A DNA stretch of 64,000 nucleotides from contig NZ_VOHA01000014.1 of the NCBI RefSeq assembly GCF_007859315.1, positions 62,001 through 126,000 of the forward strand. Direction: 5' to 3'. Positions 37,703 to 47,615 of this stretch are shown here, piece by piece. The position numbers were made by a program, and so were the translations under genes. The notes beneath the pieces are model-generated. The model had not been told where the DNA came from and made no database searches. It saw nothing but the letters and a program-made list of their open reading frames with translations. Numbering within the stretch: the stretch's first letter is position 1; each line of letters begins with the position of its first letter. Source of the DNA: Reyranella sp. CPCC 100927 (GTDB lineage: Bacteria > Pseudomonadota > Alphaproteobacteria > Reyranellales > Reyranellaceae).

Positions 37703-39322
37703 TCACCGGCGGCGCGGCTGGTGGAACTCGTAGGGCGGGTAGTCCTTGGTGATGTCGGACACCACCTCGATCACGGCCGGCGTGTTGGCGGCGAGCGCCT
37801 CGCGCAGGGTGCTGCGCAGCGCGTCGGCTGTCTCCACCCGCCAGGCCGCGGCACCGAAAGAGCGGGCGTAGGCGACGAAGTCGGGGTTGCTGAGCACGGC
37901 ACCGGCATGGCGGCCGTCGTACAGCCGCTGCTGGTCGCGCAGCACGTTGCCGTACGAACTGTTGTTCACCACCACCGTCACCAAATTGATGCCGAACTGC
38001 ATCGCGGTGGCCAGGTCCGAACCGCCGAACAGGAAGCCGCCGTCGCCGGTGATCGACACCACGGGACGGTCGGGATGCGCCACCTTCACGCCCAGCGCGG
38101 TCGGGAAGCCGTAGCCCAGGGTGCCGGAGAAGCCCGAACTGATCAGGCCACGCGGACGGTGCACCGGATAGCCGTACCAGGCGATGTAGCCCAGCTGGGT
38201 CACCTCGTCGACCACGATGCCGTCGTTCGGCAGCACCGCGCGGATGGCATCGATGTAGCCATATTGCGGCTGCGCCTTCTGCACCGCTGCCAGCCCCGTT
38301 GCCTTGGCGTCGGCCACCGCGGCACGCCACGCCGGATCGGTACGGTGCGCGACGGCATCGGCCAGCGCGCGGGCGCCGTCGGCTGCGTCGGCGACGATCG
38401 CGACATCGACCGCCAGTCGGCGATGCTCGATCGGATCGATGTCGATGCGCGCCACCTTCAGCCCGGCCGGCGCCGGCGCCCAGCGCGCGATGGGCACATC
38501 CAGGCGCGTGCCGATGCCGATCAGCAGGTCGGTCTTGTCCCACAGCTGGAAACCCGCGACCGTGCCCAGCGACAGCTCATGGCGGGAGTCGACCACGCCC
38601 TTGCCGGTGCGGAACGCCACCACCGGCGCGCCGATCTTCTCGGCCAGGGTCAGGATCTCGGGTCCGGCGCCGGCAGCACCGCCGCCGACCCAGATCATCG
38701 GTGCCCGGGCGCCGTTGATCAGCCGCGCCAGCGCCGCGATCTTCTCGGGGTCGGGCTGCGGGTTGGCGTGGGCGCCCAGCGGCTCGACCGGCGTCACCTC
38801 GGCGCTGGCCGAGAACATGTCCCACGGCATCTCAACGGCAACCGGCCCGGGCCGGCCCGACACCATGGCCTGGAAGGCGCGCGCCATCACCTGCGGCGCC
38901 TCGGTGGGATGCTCGATGCGCTCGGCGAATTTCAGTAGCGTTTTCAGTGTCGCCAGCTGGTCGGGCATCTCGTGCAGCTGGCCGCGTCCACGGCCGATCA
39001 TGGCGCTGGGGACCTGACCCGTGATGCACATCACCGGCGCGTTGAGCCCCCAGGCTGTCGTCAGCGCGCCCATGGTGTTCATCACGCCGGGACCGGGCAC
39101 CACCGTGAACGCCGACGGCTTGCCGGTCGATTGCGCATAACCCAGCGCCATGTAGGCGGTGGTCTGCTCATGCCGCGCATTGATCACCCGCAGCCGGTTG
39201 GCATTGCGCGCGAAGGCGTCGAACAGGCCGTACATCTGCACGCCCGGCAATCCGAAGATCGTATCGATGCGATGGCGCAGCAGTGAATCGACAATGGCGT
39301 CGCCGCCGGTCATGCGAGGCAT
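37703..39322 (-). CDS. thiamine diphosphate-dependent acetolactate synthase/decarboxylase-like enzyme
   Basis: 539 residues from ATG 39322. The three domains are visible: the PYR domain with the catalytic Glu in VINARHEQTTAYMALGYAQS; the central domain with APMIWVGGGA; and the PP domain with the ThDP motif GDGGFLFGGSDLATAMQFGI, closed by NN. It resembles acetolactate synthase large subunits, benzoylformate decarboxylase and oxalyl-CoA decarboxylase. The region around IMGALTTAWGLNAPVMCITG fits these. Missing ilvN nearby argues against classical acetolactate synthase. The substrate, probably a 2-oxo acid, is undetermined. Confidence 0.85.
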   Translation of the reverse strand: MPRMTGGDAIVDSLLRHRIDTIFGLPGVQMYGLFDAFARNANRLRVINARHEQTTAYMALGYAQSTGKPSAFTVVPGPGVMNTMGALTTAWGLNAPVMCITGQVPSAMIGRGRGQLHEMPDQLATLKTLLKFAERIEHPTEAPQVMARAFQAMVSGRPGPVAVEMPWDMFSASAEVTPVEPLGAHANPQPDPEKIAALARLINGARAPMIWVGGGAAGAGPEILTLAEKIGAPVVAFRTGKGVVDSRHELSLGTVAGFQLWDKTDLLIGIGTRLDVPIARWAPAPAGLKVARIDIDPIEHRRLAVDVAIVADAADGARALADAVAHRTDPAWRAAVADAKATGLAAVQKAQPQYGYIDAIRAVLPNDGIVVDEVTQLGYIAWYGYPVHRPRGLISSGFSGTLGYGFPTALGVKVAHPDRPVVSITGDGGFLFGGSDLATAMQFGINLVTVVVNNSSYGNVLRDQQRLYDGRHAGAVLSNPDFVAYARSFGAAAWRVETADALRSTLREALAANTPAVIEVVSDITKDYPPYEFHQPRRR

Positions 39323-39459
39323 CGCGCGTCCTGTGTGGTTGTATCCGCGCCGCGATCTTGGCATGCCGGTGCGCCCCGCCAGAAGTGTCGCCGGGGCAGG
39401 GCAGCCGTGCCATTCCGAGCGCCGCGCGGGAACGGCGGGCCGCTCGGAATGGCCAGGAT

Positions 39460-39867
39460 TCAGTGTGTCGTCGACTCCAGCAGCGCCCGAGTATCGTAGT
39501 ATTCGTGGAAGGCGACGGCTTTCTCGTCCGCGAACTGCCAGACATCGATTTTCCACATCTCGACAACCTTGTCGGTCGCCTTGTTGCGCCACCCCATGGT
39601 TCCCATCGCGACGATGGTGTCACCGCGGCACGTGTACTGGTCCATGGTGTAGTGGATCATGTCGAACTGTGCCGTGAGACCCTTCAGGTAGTCGATCACA
39701 CCATCCTTGGACATCCGGCTTTCCGTCCATTCGGCGCCGCTGCGGCCGGCGGCTGCCGACCGCAGGTCGCAACGATCGGCGAAGAGCTCGGTCCACATGT
39801 CGAAGCACTGCGCCTTGCAGTCGTTCCAGGCACGATAGGCGTGCTGCAGCCGGCTGAGATTGTCCAT
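39460..39867 (-). CDS. NTF2/SnoaL-like protein
   Basis: 135 residues, start with AGGGAGACAACGC upstream. Helix-then-sheet pattern of the cystatin-like NTF2/SnoaL fold: YRAWNDCKAQCFDMWTELFA, MSKDGVIDYLKGLTAQFD, DTIVAMGTMGWRNKATDKVV and MWKIDVWQFADEKAVAFHEY. Members act as small dehydratases, isomerases or binding subunits. It lies 137 bp upstream of the ThDP enzyme on the same strand and may share its transcript. Confidence 0.8.
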   Translation of the reverse strand: MDNLSRLQHAYRAWNDCKAQCFDMWTELFADRCDLRSAAAGRSGAEWTESRMSKDGVIDYLKGLTAQFDMIHYTMDQYTCRGDTIVAMGTMGWRNKATDKVVEMWKIDVWQFADEKAVAFHEYYDTRALLESTTH

Positions 39868-40072
39868 GCGTTGTCTCCCTGTTTATGGATGCGGTGTCCC
39901 GCACCGTGTGCAGCATATCATCGTTGCAACCGTGGCATGCAGGTGAAAAAGGGCCCGTGCCGGCCGCGGTGCCGCCCGAGCGCGGCTCCGGTATGGTGGC
40001 CATGCGCGGCGCGCCGTTTGCAGCCGCCGCCGTCTGGTCGATGATGCGCGCCGTTCTTCAGAGGGAGTCGTC

Positions 40073-41062
40073 ATGGCAACGAACAAGAAGCGGCTGCTGG
40101 TGCCGGATATTTTCGGCATGGCGGGGCTGGACGTGCTGAAGCGGCGCGATGATATCGAGGTCGCGACCTTCCCCGGCACCATGCGCGCAGCCGATTTCCA
40201 GGCCCGGCTGCGCGATCTGGGCGAGGTCAACGGCGTCGCGCTGGGCGGCACGCCGTTCGGGCCGGCCGAGCGCGACGCCGCCAAGGGTCTGCAGGTCGTG
40301 GCCCGTATCGGCGTCGGCTACGACGCCGTCGACGTGCCGGCGCTCACCGCCAAGAAGATCCCGTTGATGGTGGCCGGCACCGCCAACTCGGCCTCGGTGG
40401 CCGAGCACGCCATCTTCATGATGATGAACCTGGCCAAGCGCGCCGTGCACTTCCACACCATGGTGCAGGAAAGCCGCTGGGGCGACCGCATGGTGCAGTT
40501 GCCGGCCGACCTGCTGGGCAAGACCCTGCTGATCGTGGGCTTCGGCCGCATCGGCACGCGCACGGCAAAACGTGCGCTGGCGATGGAGATGCCGGTGCTG
40601 GTCTACGATCCCTATGTGAAGGCCGACGCCATACGGGCGGCCGGCTGTGAGCCGGTCACCGATCTCGATGCGGCCCTGCCGCGCGCCGATTTCATCACCA
40701 TCCACTGCCCCAAGACGCCGGAGACGGTGGGCATGATCGATGCCCGGCAGTTGGCGGCGATGAAGCCGTCGGCGATCCTGGTGTCGACCGCGCGCGGCGG
40801 CATCATCGTGGAGAAGGCGCTGCATGCGGCGCTGACCGGCGGCAAGCTGGCGGCGGCCGGGCTCGACGTCTTCGAGCAGGAGCCGACGCCCAAGGACAAC
40901 CCGTTGCTGACCCTGCCCAACTTCGTGAGCTCGCCGCACATGGCCGGCGTCACCACCGAGGCGGTCATGCGCATGGCCGAGGCCACGGCGCTGAACATGC
41001 TGAGCGTGTTGGACGGCAAGCCCAACCGCGACAACGTCATCAACAAGGAAGTGCTGGGCTAG
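40073..41062 (+). CDS. D-isomer-specific 2-hydroxyacid dehydrogenase (phosphoglycerate dehydrogenase-like)
   Basis: 329 residues. NAD-binding domain LIVGFGRIGTRTAKRALAME, then Arg in VSTARGGIIVEKAL, Glu in LDVFEQEPTP and the catalytic His in SPHMAGVTTEA. It interconverts a 2-hydroxy acid and a 2-oxo acid with NAD(P). The absence of the C-terminal ACT/regulatory domains separates it from full-length SerA. It is divergent from the NTF2-like gene and close to the ThDP enzyme, which would fit 2-oxo/hydroxy acid metabolism. Confidence 0.88.
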   Translation: MATNKKRLLVPDIFGMAGLDVLKRRDDIEVATFPGTMRAADFQARLRDLGEVNGVALGGTPFGPAERDAAKGLQVVARIGVGYDAVDVPALTAKKIPLMVAGTANSASVAEHAIFMMMNLAKRAVHFHTMVQESRWGDRMVQLPADLLGKTLLIVGFGRIGTRTAKRALAMEMPVLVYDPYVKADAIRAAGCEPVTDLDAALPRADFITIHCPKTPETVGMIDARQLAAMKPSAILVSTARGGIIVEKALHAALTGGKLAAAGLDVFEQEPTPKDNPLLTLPNFVSSPHMAGVTTEAVMRMAEATALNMLSVLDGKPNRDNVINKEVLG

Positions 41063-41074
41063 ACGTTACACATT

Positions 41075-41153
41075 GTCATTCCATGCGCAGCGAGGACTCT
41101 CCTGCGCATGGAGTTTCTCTTCGCGGAGATTTCCGCGCTGCGCTCGAAATGAC
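41075..41153. repeat. dispersed palindromic repeat, family A (diverged)
   Basis: GTCATTCCATGCGCAGCGAG and CGCTGCGCTCGAAATGAC are weaker inverted arms than in the other copies. It lies between two codirectional genes (stop 41062, start 41181). Confidence 0.75.
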
Positions 41154-41180
41154 GGCCGACCCAGCCAAGGAGTGCGCCCC

Positions 41181-42023
41181 ATGCAGATCGGCATCACGAT
41201 GTTTCCCACCGACTACGCGATCCAGCCGCAGGAGCTGGCCGTCGAAGTCGAGAATCGCGGTTTCGAATCGCTGTGGTTCCCCGAACACAGCCACATCCCT
41301 ACCAGCCGCAAGTCGCCATGGCCCGGCGGCGCCGAGCTGCCCAAGCACTACTACGACACCTATGATCCCTTCGTGGCGTTGGGCGCCGCGGCGGTGGTTA
41401 CCAAGACCATCAAGCTGGGCACCGGCATCTGCCTGGTGGTGCAGCGCGATCCCATCCACACCGCCAAGGAGGTCTCGACCGTCGACCGCCTGTCCAACGG
41501 CCGCCTGCTGTTCGGCATCGGCGGCGGCTGGAACGCCGAGGAGATGGCCGACCACGGCACCGCCTTCGAGACACGCTTCAAGCTGATGCGCGAGCGTGTG
41601 GCGGCGATGAAGGAGATCTGGGCCCGCTCCAAGCCCAAGTTCGAGGGCGAGTTCGTGCGCTTCGACGAGATGATGCAGTGGCCCAAGCCGGTACAGAAGC
41701 CGCACCCGCCGATCATCGTCGGCGGCAGCTTCCCGCACGGCGCCCGCCGCGCCATCGCCTACGGCGACGGCTGGATGCCGATCGGCGGTCGCGGCGAGGA
41801 CCCGCTGGAGGTGCTGCCGCGTTTCCGCCAGATGGCGGCCGAGGCGGGCCGCGATACGGCCGCCGTGCCGCTCACGCTGTTCGGCCTGGCGCGGGATCTC
41901 GACGTGCTGAAACGCCACCGCGATGCCGGCGTCGATCGCGCCGTGTTCATGGTGCCGGCGCAGGCGCGCGACAAGGTCCTGCCGCTGCTCGACGAGTGTG
42001 CCGCTCTCATGCGTGCGCTGTAG
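41181..42023 (+). CDS. luciferase-like (LLM) F420-dependent oxidoreductase
   Basis: 280 residues from ATG 41181 with CAAGGAGTGCG upstream. Landmarks MQIGITMFPTDYAIQPQELA, RGFESLWFPEHSHIPTSRKS, LGTGICLVVQRDPIHTAKEV, GRLLFGIGGGWNAEEMADHG and KPHPPIIVGGSFPHGARRAI place it with the gene at 10757-11611, its close paralog. F420 use is inferred from family; the cofactor could be FMN. The substrate is unknown. Confidence 0.86.
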   Translation: MQIGITMFPTDYAIQPQELAVEVENRGFESLWFPEHSHIPTSRKSPWPGGAELPKHYYDTYDPFVALGAAAVVTKTIKLGTGICLVVQRDPIHTAKEVSTVDRLSNGRLLFGIGGGWNAEEMADHGTAFETRFKLMRERVAAMKEIWARSKPKFEGEFVRFDEMMQWPKPVQKPHPPIIVGGSFPHGARRAIAYGDGWMPIGGRGEDPLEVLPRFRQMAAEAGRDTAAVPLTLFGLARDLDVLKRHRDAGVDRAVFMVPAQARDKVLPLLDECAALMRAL

Positions 42024-42059
42024 CGGAGGGCGGCGCGGCGACTGCGGTTGCGGTGTGCG

Positions 42060-42314
42060 TCACGTGATCTCGATGCCCGAGGGCATCGACTGGCTGTCCA
42101 AGGTCGTGCCGTAGGCGGCCAGGATCACGTCGACGTAGTCCGCCAGGCGCCAGTCATCGGGTGTCTCCAGCAGGCCGTCGAAAGCCGCGGGGTCGATGAC
42201 CTGCGGCAGGCTCAGCGTTCGGTTGACGATCTCGACGAGCCGTTCGCGGAAGCGCTCGCGGGGCAGGGCCATGTCGTCGCACGAGAGCAGGTGCCCGCAG
42301 GGTGAAGTCGTCAT
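42060..42314 (-). CDS. small hypothetical protein, 84 residues
   Basis: No family recognised. CCCGGAGACGGCC precedes ATG 42314. The middle is a helical stretch (FRERLVEIVNRTLSLPQVID, then FDGLLETPDDWRLADYVDVI) and there is no signal peptide. It could be a small helical adaptor. It is 30 bp downstream of the exported protein gene at 42345, likely in one transcript. Confidence 0.55.
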   Translation of the reverse strand: MTTSPCGHLLSCDDMALPRERFRERLVEIVNRTLSLPQVIDPAAFDGLLETPDDWRLADYVDVILAAYGTTLDSQSMPSGIEIT

Positions 42315-42344
42315 GGCCGTCTCCGGGAAGGGTGTCGTAGGGGG

Positions 42345-42596
42345 TCAGCCGGCAAGCAGTGCCATGCCCTCGCTCAGGAGGATGACGACCGCCTCGCTTG
42401 CCATGTGATCGGCGTCGACGATGTCGGAGACATCGGCCAGGTCGAGGTCGAGAAAGTCCTCTGGCAGCCGGTTGGCGGGCAGCGTGATCGCCGATACCAC
42501 CGGCAGGGGCAGGACCGGCATGGCCGATACGGCGCAGGGGGCGAAGCTCACGACGGCGGATACGGTCAGGGTGGCGGCGAGCAGCGTGCGGTCCAT
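42345..42596 (-). CDS. small exported hypothetical protein, 83 residues
   Basis: MDRTLLAATLTVSAVVSFAP followed by AVSA is a signal peptide of Sec type. The mature peptide is acidic (LPEDFLDLDLADVSDIVDAD) and ends in a hydrophobic helix SEAVVILLSEGMALL. No known family. GGAGG-like sequence GATGGAGGCTCAC precedes ATG 42596. Confidence 0.6.
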   Translation of the reverse strand: MDRTLLAATLTVSAVVSFAPCAVSAMPVLPLPVVSAITLPANRLPEDFLDLDLADVSDIVDADHMASEAVVILLSEGMALLAG

Positions 42597-42854
42597 GTGA
42601 GCCTCCATCGGCTGGTGTCCGACCCCGGGGGGCGTTTTCGATGTCCGCAAGGTACCGCGCGTCCGCGTCGTGGCCGTGTCGCGGCCGGCCTTTTGTGTAT
42701 CGTCTGTATCGTCGGCCGTGCGTCCCGGGCCTGCGGCGCGGCGTTGCCGCCGCAGGCCATGCTTGTGGTCGATAGCAACGTGCGCCGAATGCAAGCCGGT
42801 GCGGCGGCGGGTGGCCTAGAGTGGTGACTGGTGACCACGGGAGGATCCGGACAT

Positions 42855-43655
42855 ATGCAGCATCCAGGACGCTTGACGGGCAAGGTGGCGGTCGTGACGG
42901 GCGCCGCCTCGGGCATCGGCGCCGAGACGGCGCGGCTTTTCGCGCGCCACGGCGCCTCGGTGCTGCTGACCGACATGAACGAGGTGCTGGGCAACGCCGT
43001 CGTGAACGCGATCGTCCTGGACAAGGGCACGGCATCGTTCGCACTGCAGGACGTGAGCGACGAGGCGCGCTGGGCCGAGATCGCCGCCCAGGCCGAGCGG
43101 GCCTATGGCCGCGTCGACATCCTGTGCAACATCGCCGGCATCTCCGGCCGCGATCCCAAGCTCAACATCCAGACCAGCCACACGGCCGGGCCGCGCCTGG
43201 CCGAGCAGACCCTGGAGCAGTGGAACCAGGTGATGGCGATCAACGCCACCGGCGTCTTCCTCGGCACCAAGGCGGTGATTCCGGCGATGCAGCGCGCGGG
43301 CGGCGGCTCGATCATCAACATCTCGTCGATCTGCGGCATCGTCGGCTCGCACGCCAACGCGGCCTACCATGCCTCGAAAGGCGCCGTGCGCATCTTCTCC
43401 AAGGCCGCCGCCATCCAGTACGCGCCCGACCGCATCCGCGTGAACTCGGTGCACCCGGGTTTCGTCGACACGCCGATGACGGCGCCGGGCCACTCCAACC
43501 CCGACGTCGCCCGCAAGCGCCTGGAGGTGACGCCGTTGGGCCGCTTCGGCACGCCCTACGACATCGCCGCCGGCTGCCTGTACTTGGCCTCGGACGAGGC
43601 GTCGTGGGTGACCGGCAGCGAATTGGTAATCGACGGCGGCATGACGGCGAACTGA
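42855..43655 (+). CDS. short-chain dehydrogenase/reductase (SDR)
   Basis: 266 residues from ATG 42855 with GGGAGGATCC upstream, preferred to a GTG 24 bp earlier. Motifs VAVVTGAASGIGAETARLFA, DMNEV (Asp at the end of beta-2, suggesting NAD), CNIAGISG, INISSICGI and AYHASKGAVRIFSK with the catalytic Tyr-x3-Lys are all canonical. It ends with LVIDGGMTAN. Substrate unknown. Its stop is 54 bp upstream of the threonine-rich leader peptide of asd. Confidence 0.9.
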   Translation: MQHPGRLTGKVAVVTGAASGIGAETARLFARHGASVLLTDMNEVLGNAVVNAIVLDKGTASFALQDVSDEARWAEIAAQAERAYGRVDILCNIAGISGRDPKLNIQTSHTAGPRLAEQTLEQWNQVMAINATGVFLGTKAVIPAMQRAGGGSIINISSICGIVGSHANAAYHASKGAVRIFSKAAAIQYAPDRIRVNSVHPGFVDTPMTAPGHSNPDVARKRLEVTPLGRFGTPYDIAAGCLYLASDEASWVTGSELVIDGGMTAN

Positions 43656-43709
43656 GATGCCCGCCGGGCACCTTTACAAAATCGTCGGGCTCGACTAAGG
43701 ATCCCGCGC

Positions 43710-43787
43710 ATGTCGCGTTTCGCCGCCAAAACCACCACCACCAAAACCACCACCTCGGGTGGGGGTACGGAGGTTTGCGCGCGCTAG
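43710..43787 (+). CDS. threonine-rich leader peptide of asd (25 residues)
   Basis: ATG 43710, nine bases after AAGGA (43696-43700), opens a 25-codon frame MSRFAAKTTTTKTTTSGGGT... that stops at TAG 43785. Eight of 25 codons are threonine, seven of them ACC, in two runs. This resembles thrL-type leader peptides of amino-acid biosynthetic operons, where ribosome stalling at Thr codons prevents a terminator. A terminator-like hairpin follows at 43814 and asd, an enzyme of threonine, lysine and methionine synthesis, starts at 43886. The gene is too short for standard ORF calls. Confidence 0.65.
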   Translation: MSRFAAKTTTTKTTTSGGGTEVCAR

Positions 43788-43804
43788 ACGCCAGCTGCGA
43801 TTGA

Positions 43805-44938
<1,134 letters not shown>

Positions 44939-44966
44939 AATCGCCCCCGTCGCGGTACAGGGCGCG

Positions 44967-45389
44967 CTATCTGCTCGCGTCCTGTACAGCGACGTAACCC
45001 GCGTCGCCGTAGCGCAAGATCACCTTGTCTGCGGTCAGCAGGGGCACGCCGACATGCCGCGCAGAGGCGATGATGATCCTGTCCGCGGGGTCCTTGAGTG
45101 CATCGCCAGGAAGCCGGACACTATCCACTGCGATTGACGGCAGCAGGGGCGTCAGACGCATGCCGGGCAACCCCAATGCCTCGTCGATCCATGCCCCTGC
45201 TTCCTTCCCAAGGGTCACTCGTCCCTTGTGCGCCAGCATGGCGACTTCCCAGGCCGTAATAGCCGACACGTGGAGAGCGTCGGCATCGGCGGCCGCATCG
45301 ATCGCCCGCCGGGCGCGTTTGCCGAGCCGAGCGTCGTCCTGAACCGCCCAGATCAGCACGTGCGTGTCAATCAGCATCGTGATTGGCAT
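44967..45389 (-). CDS. vapC: PIN-domain toxin (VapC-like)
   Basis: 140 residues from ATG 45389 (ATG 45377 also possible). The PIN start MLIDTHVLIWAVQDD, the ITAWEVAML centre and the ADRIIIASARHVGVPLLTAD end carry the acidic ribonuclease residues. It overlaps the antitoxin stop at 45367 by 11-23 nt, typical of VapBC operons. The family cleaves initiator tRNA or rRNA. It is downstream of the antitoxin at 45367-45627. Confidence 0.85.
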   Translation of the reverse strand: MPITMLIDTHVLIWAVQDDARLGKRARRAIDAAADADALHVSAITAWEVAMLAHKGRVTLGKEAGAWIDEALGLPGMRLTPLLPSIAVDSVRLPGDALKDPADRIIIASARHVGVPLLTADKVILRYGDAGYVAVQDASR

Positions 45390-45627
45390 TCCATGCCGTC
45401 GGACCGACCGCCGGGGTGAACGGATCGTCGAAGCGCAGCACCGAGCCGCGCATGGCGCCGATAATGCTGCGCCGCCTGGCCGGTTCCCTGACAGGCATCA
45501 GCACGGCAACCGGCTTGCCCCGCTTGGTGATCGTGACGGGCTCACGATCCTGGTTCATCTGGTCAATGATACGCAGGCATGCCGCCTTGAACTCGGCCGC
45601 TCCGATCACCTTTCCCATGATGTCCAT
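45367..45627 (-). CDS. vapB: type II antitoxin (Phd/YefM-like, VapB)
   Basis: 86 residues from ATG 45627 (ATG 45618 is an alternative with GGATGG upstream). KVIGAAEFKAACLRIIDQMN and EPVTITKRGKPVAVLMPV are the Phd/YefM N-terminal landmarks. The C-terminal tail (GAMRGSVLRFDDPFTPA) should wrap the toxin. The AT-rich TTGTACACAATACAT just upstream is a likely promoter/operator. Location between asd and an exported protein gives no further clue. Confidence 0.82.
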   Translation of the reverse strand: MDIMGKVIGAAEFKAACLRIIDQMNQDREPVTITKRGKPVAVLMPVREPARRRSIIGAMRGSVLRFDDPFTPAVGPTAWNANHDAD

Positions 45628-45698
45628 CCGATATGACCAGTTGTACACAATACATAGTCATGTCGGGTCACGAAGGCAAGCCGCTTCGGCCGTGGGCC

Positions 45699-46379
45699 TC
45701 AGTTCGCCGCGAAGCAGTACAGCAATCCGGCGCCGCCCGAACTCTTGAGCGCGTCGGCGCTGCAGCCGCGTGACGGGTGCGAAGCGTTCCATGACTTCGA
45801 GGGTGCGTCGTCGCGCAGGCCCATGCGGTCGTGATGGCCGACCATGGCGGTGCCCTCGCCGCTCTTGGTCCAGTTGCCGCAGGTCATGTCCTTGTCGGCC
45901 GGTGGTGCCGTGCCGTCTTCCAGCGAGCCGGTCAGGATGTCGTGTTGGTTGACCACGAACAGCCGGCTGGGAATGCGCCGGCCAGTCTCGGCCAAGCCAT
46001 TTTCCGTGTCGATGCGGTTGTGGGCTGAATGCAGGTCAGCGACGTCGGTGGCGATGCGCGTGCCGGCAGCGTTGAACCACGGGCCCTTGCCGATGCGGTC
46101 GCGCGCGTTGACCGCCGTCGCGCCGCCCGTAGCCTGGGCACTGAGATAGGCGCGCCACGTCTTGGCGCCGGCGCCGGCCTTGGCCGCCAGCGCCTGGCAA
46201 TGCGCATCGGCGCCCGACAGCCCGCCATAGTCGGCGCCCTTGGGGCCGCCCGCGCTGGTGATGAAGAAGCTCATGTCGGGAAACTGCGGCGGTTGCTGTT
46301 GCGCCATAGCCTCACTGGCGAACGCCAGCGGCGCCAGTACCGCGAGCGTGGGCAGCGCGAAACGTTTCTTGCCTTCCAT
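45699..46379 (-). CDS. exported hypothetical protein (lectin-like, DUF1554-type)
   Basis: 226 residues with a Sec signal (LPTLAVLAPLAFASEAMAQQ). The mature protein opens MSFFITSAGGPKGADYGGLS and GADAHCQALAAKAGAGAKTW, which resemble the exported DUF1554/endostatin-like proteins of proteobacteria. Cysteines near CGNWTKSGEG and RGCSADALKSSGG, and a terminal LLYCFAAN, suggest disulfides. Secreted or periplasmic; function unknown. Confidence 0.7.
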   Translation of the reverse strand: MEGKKRFALPTLAVLAPLAFASEAMAQQQPPQFPDMSFFITSAGGPKGADYGGLSGADAHCQALAAKAGAGAKTWRAYLSAQATGGATAVNARDRIGKGPWFNAAGTRIATDVADLHSAHNRIDTENGLAETGRRIPSRLFVVNQHDILTGSLEDGTAPPADKDMTCGNWTKSGEGTAMVGHHDRMGLRDDAPSKSWNASHPSRGCSADALKSSGGAGLLYCFAAN

Positions 46380-46555
46380 GACGTCATCTCCCCCAGAGCC
46401 CGCTTATCGGGCCTTCCTGTTTCGCCCCGATCGTGGCGAGGCCAAGTACGTTAACCTGGATCATGCGGGCCGATAAGGGCCAGGGCGGTCACGGAGTCGG
46501 GAGCGCGACAGCGGGAAGGGGGCGACGACGGTTGGGCCATCGCACCGGCAAAGCA

Positions 46556-46583
46556 ACGCTGCCATCCTCGAGGATGGCAGCGT
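46556..46583. terminator. 28-bp perfect palindrome, likely terminator of the small lipoprotein gene
   Basis: ACGCTGCCATCCTC and GAGGATGGCAGCGT meet with no spacer at 46569/46570. It lies 24 bp beyond the stop of the lipoprotein gene (minus strand), where TTGCTTT follows the hairpin. A protein-binding site is also possible. Confidence 0.55.
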
Positions 46584-46606
46584 GTACGTGGCGCCGCTGC
46601 GCTATG

Positions 46607-46834
46607 CTATGGGCGCGACAGTCGGGTGACGCAGTCGTCGTAGGCCGCAGTGCCGGATCGGTAACCCCGGCTGACGCAGGTGTCGCTGGCGCTGGCCGGC
46701 GCAGGGGTTACCACCGTTCGTGGCGTTGTCGCCGCCGCCGGATCGGGCGTGACCACTCTTTTCTCTTCCTTGTAGGAGCACGCGCCGAGAAGCATGCATG
46801 CCGAAGCGACGGCGAGAAGAGTCTTGAGCCGCAT
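46607..46834 (-). CDS. small lipoprotein, 75 residues
   Basis: MRLKTLLAVASACMLLGACS has a lipobox (LLGAC) with Cys19 as the lipid anchor. The mature part is Pro/Thr/Ala-rich (PDPAAATTPRTVVTPAPA) and ends in a small domain with two cysteines (DTCVSRGYRSGTAAYDDCVT). Similar short lipoproteins with the YDDCV pattern are widespread in alphaproteobacteria. Anchored in the inner or outer membrane; role unknown. Confidence 0.75.
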   Translation of the reverse strand: MRLKTLLAVASACMLLGACSYKEEKRVVTPDPAAATTPRTVVTPAPASASDTCVSRGYRSGTAAYDDCVTRLSRP

Positions 46835-47015
46835 CGAGTCCTCCAGTTCAGGCCGGTTGGCACGCGGGCGAGAACCTGCCCAGCGCGTGTTCGTCGGCGA
46901 TCCCAGTTCAGCAACGCAACGGCTTCCCGCGATCCGGTGTTCCCGGTGCCACGGCTGTCACAGAGATGACGCAGGGGTCGGCTTGTTGATCGTATCGGCC
47001 AAGCCGAAGCCGAAA

Positions 47016-47546
47016 TTACTCCCGCACCCGTCTGCCCCTGGGGCCGGTCGCGGCCATGCCCGCCGCCGCGGCCTGGGACAGCGCCCGGCCGACCGTATAG
47101 AGCTTGCGCAGCGCCGCCTCGAATATCCGGCTCTCTTCCGGGCTGAGGCAGGCTCGGAAGGCATCGTCACGCTCCTGGGCATCCGCCATCAGGTCGCGGT
47201 ACAACGCCGCGCCGCGCCGGCTCAATGTGAGATCGACGGCGCGGCCGCCGGCGGGCGAGGGCTTGCGGATCACCAGGCCACGCTTCACCAGCGACGACAC
47301 CGCGCGACTCATCTGCGCCTTGTCGAGACCGGCCGAGCGCGCCAGGCGGTTGAGCGACTGCGGTGCGTCCGCCGCCAGCAGCGCCAAGGTGCGCCATTCC
47401 TGCAGGGTCACGTTGAAGCGCTGGAAGCGCAGCGCGGCGCTGTGCGACATCGCGTTGGCGGTGCGGCCGACGCGATAGGAGAGCAGTTCGCGGATCGTCG
47501 TCGGCGGAATGTCTTCTGCCTTTGCTGCCGACGTCGCCCGTGCCAT
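47016..47546 (-). CDS. MarR family transcriptional regulator
   Basis: 176 residues from ATG 47546. LSYRVGRTANAMSHSAALRF, then FNVTLQEWRTLALLAA and the recognition helix LARSAGLDKAQMSRAVSSLV, with the wing RKPSPAGGRAVDLTLSRRG. It is divergent from the RraA-SMP30-Bug-NIPSNAP-aldolase operon and is its probable repressor. The intervening DNA has GTGTTG and CAACAC half sites (47635-47653). The effector is probably a substrate of that operon. Confidence 0.87.
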   Translation of the reverse strand: MARATSAAKAEDIPPTTIRELLSYRVGRTANAMSHSAALRFQRFNVTLQEWRTLALLAADAPQSLNRLARSAGLDKAQMSRAVSSLVKRGLVIRKPSPAGGRAVDLTLSRRGAALYRDLMADAQERDDAFRACLSPEESRIFEAALRKLYTVGRALSQAAAAGMAATGPRGRRVRE

Positions 47547-47615
47547 GCGCCCCTCTGGTTCCGATTCAGCATCCCCTGGGGGATGGACGAGGACAGCGAT
47601 AGTCGCTCTCGCCCA

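Noticed and set aside
43673-43701. TTTACA-17-TAAGGA as promoter of the leader
   Set aside because: The -10 match is poor and would place the RNA start at the leader ATG; AAGGA is better read as its ribosome binding site.
43726-43757. ACC-rich tract as a simple microsatellite
   Set aside because: It is in frame with a start, ribosome binding site and stop as a Thr-rich leader, and a hairpin and asd follow, so a leader peptide explains it better.
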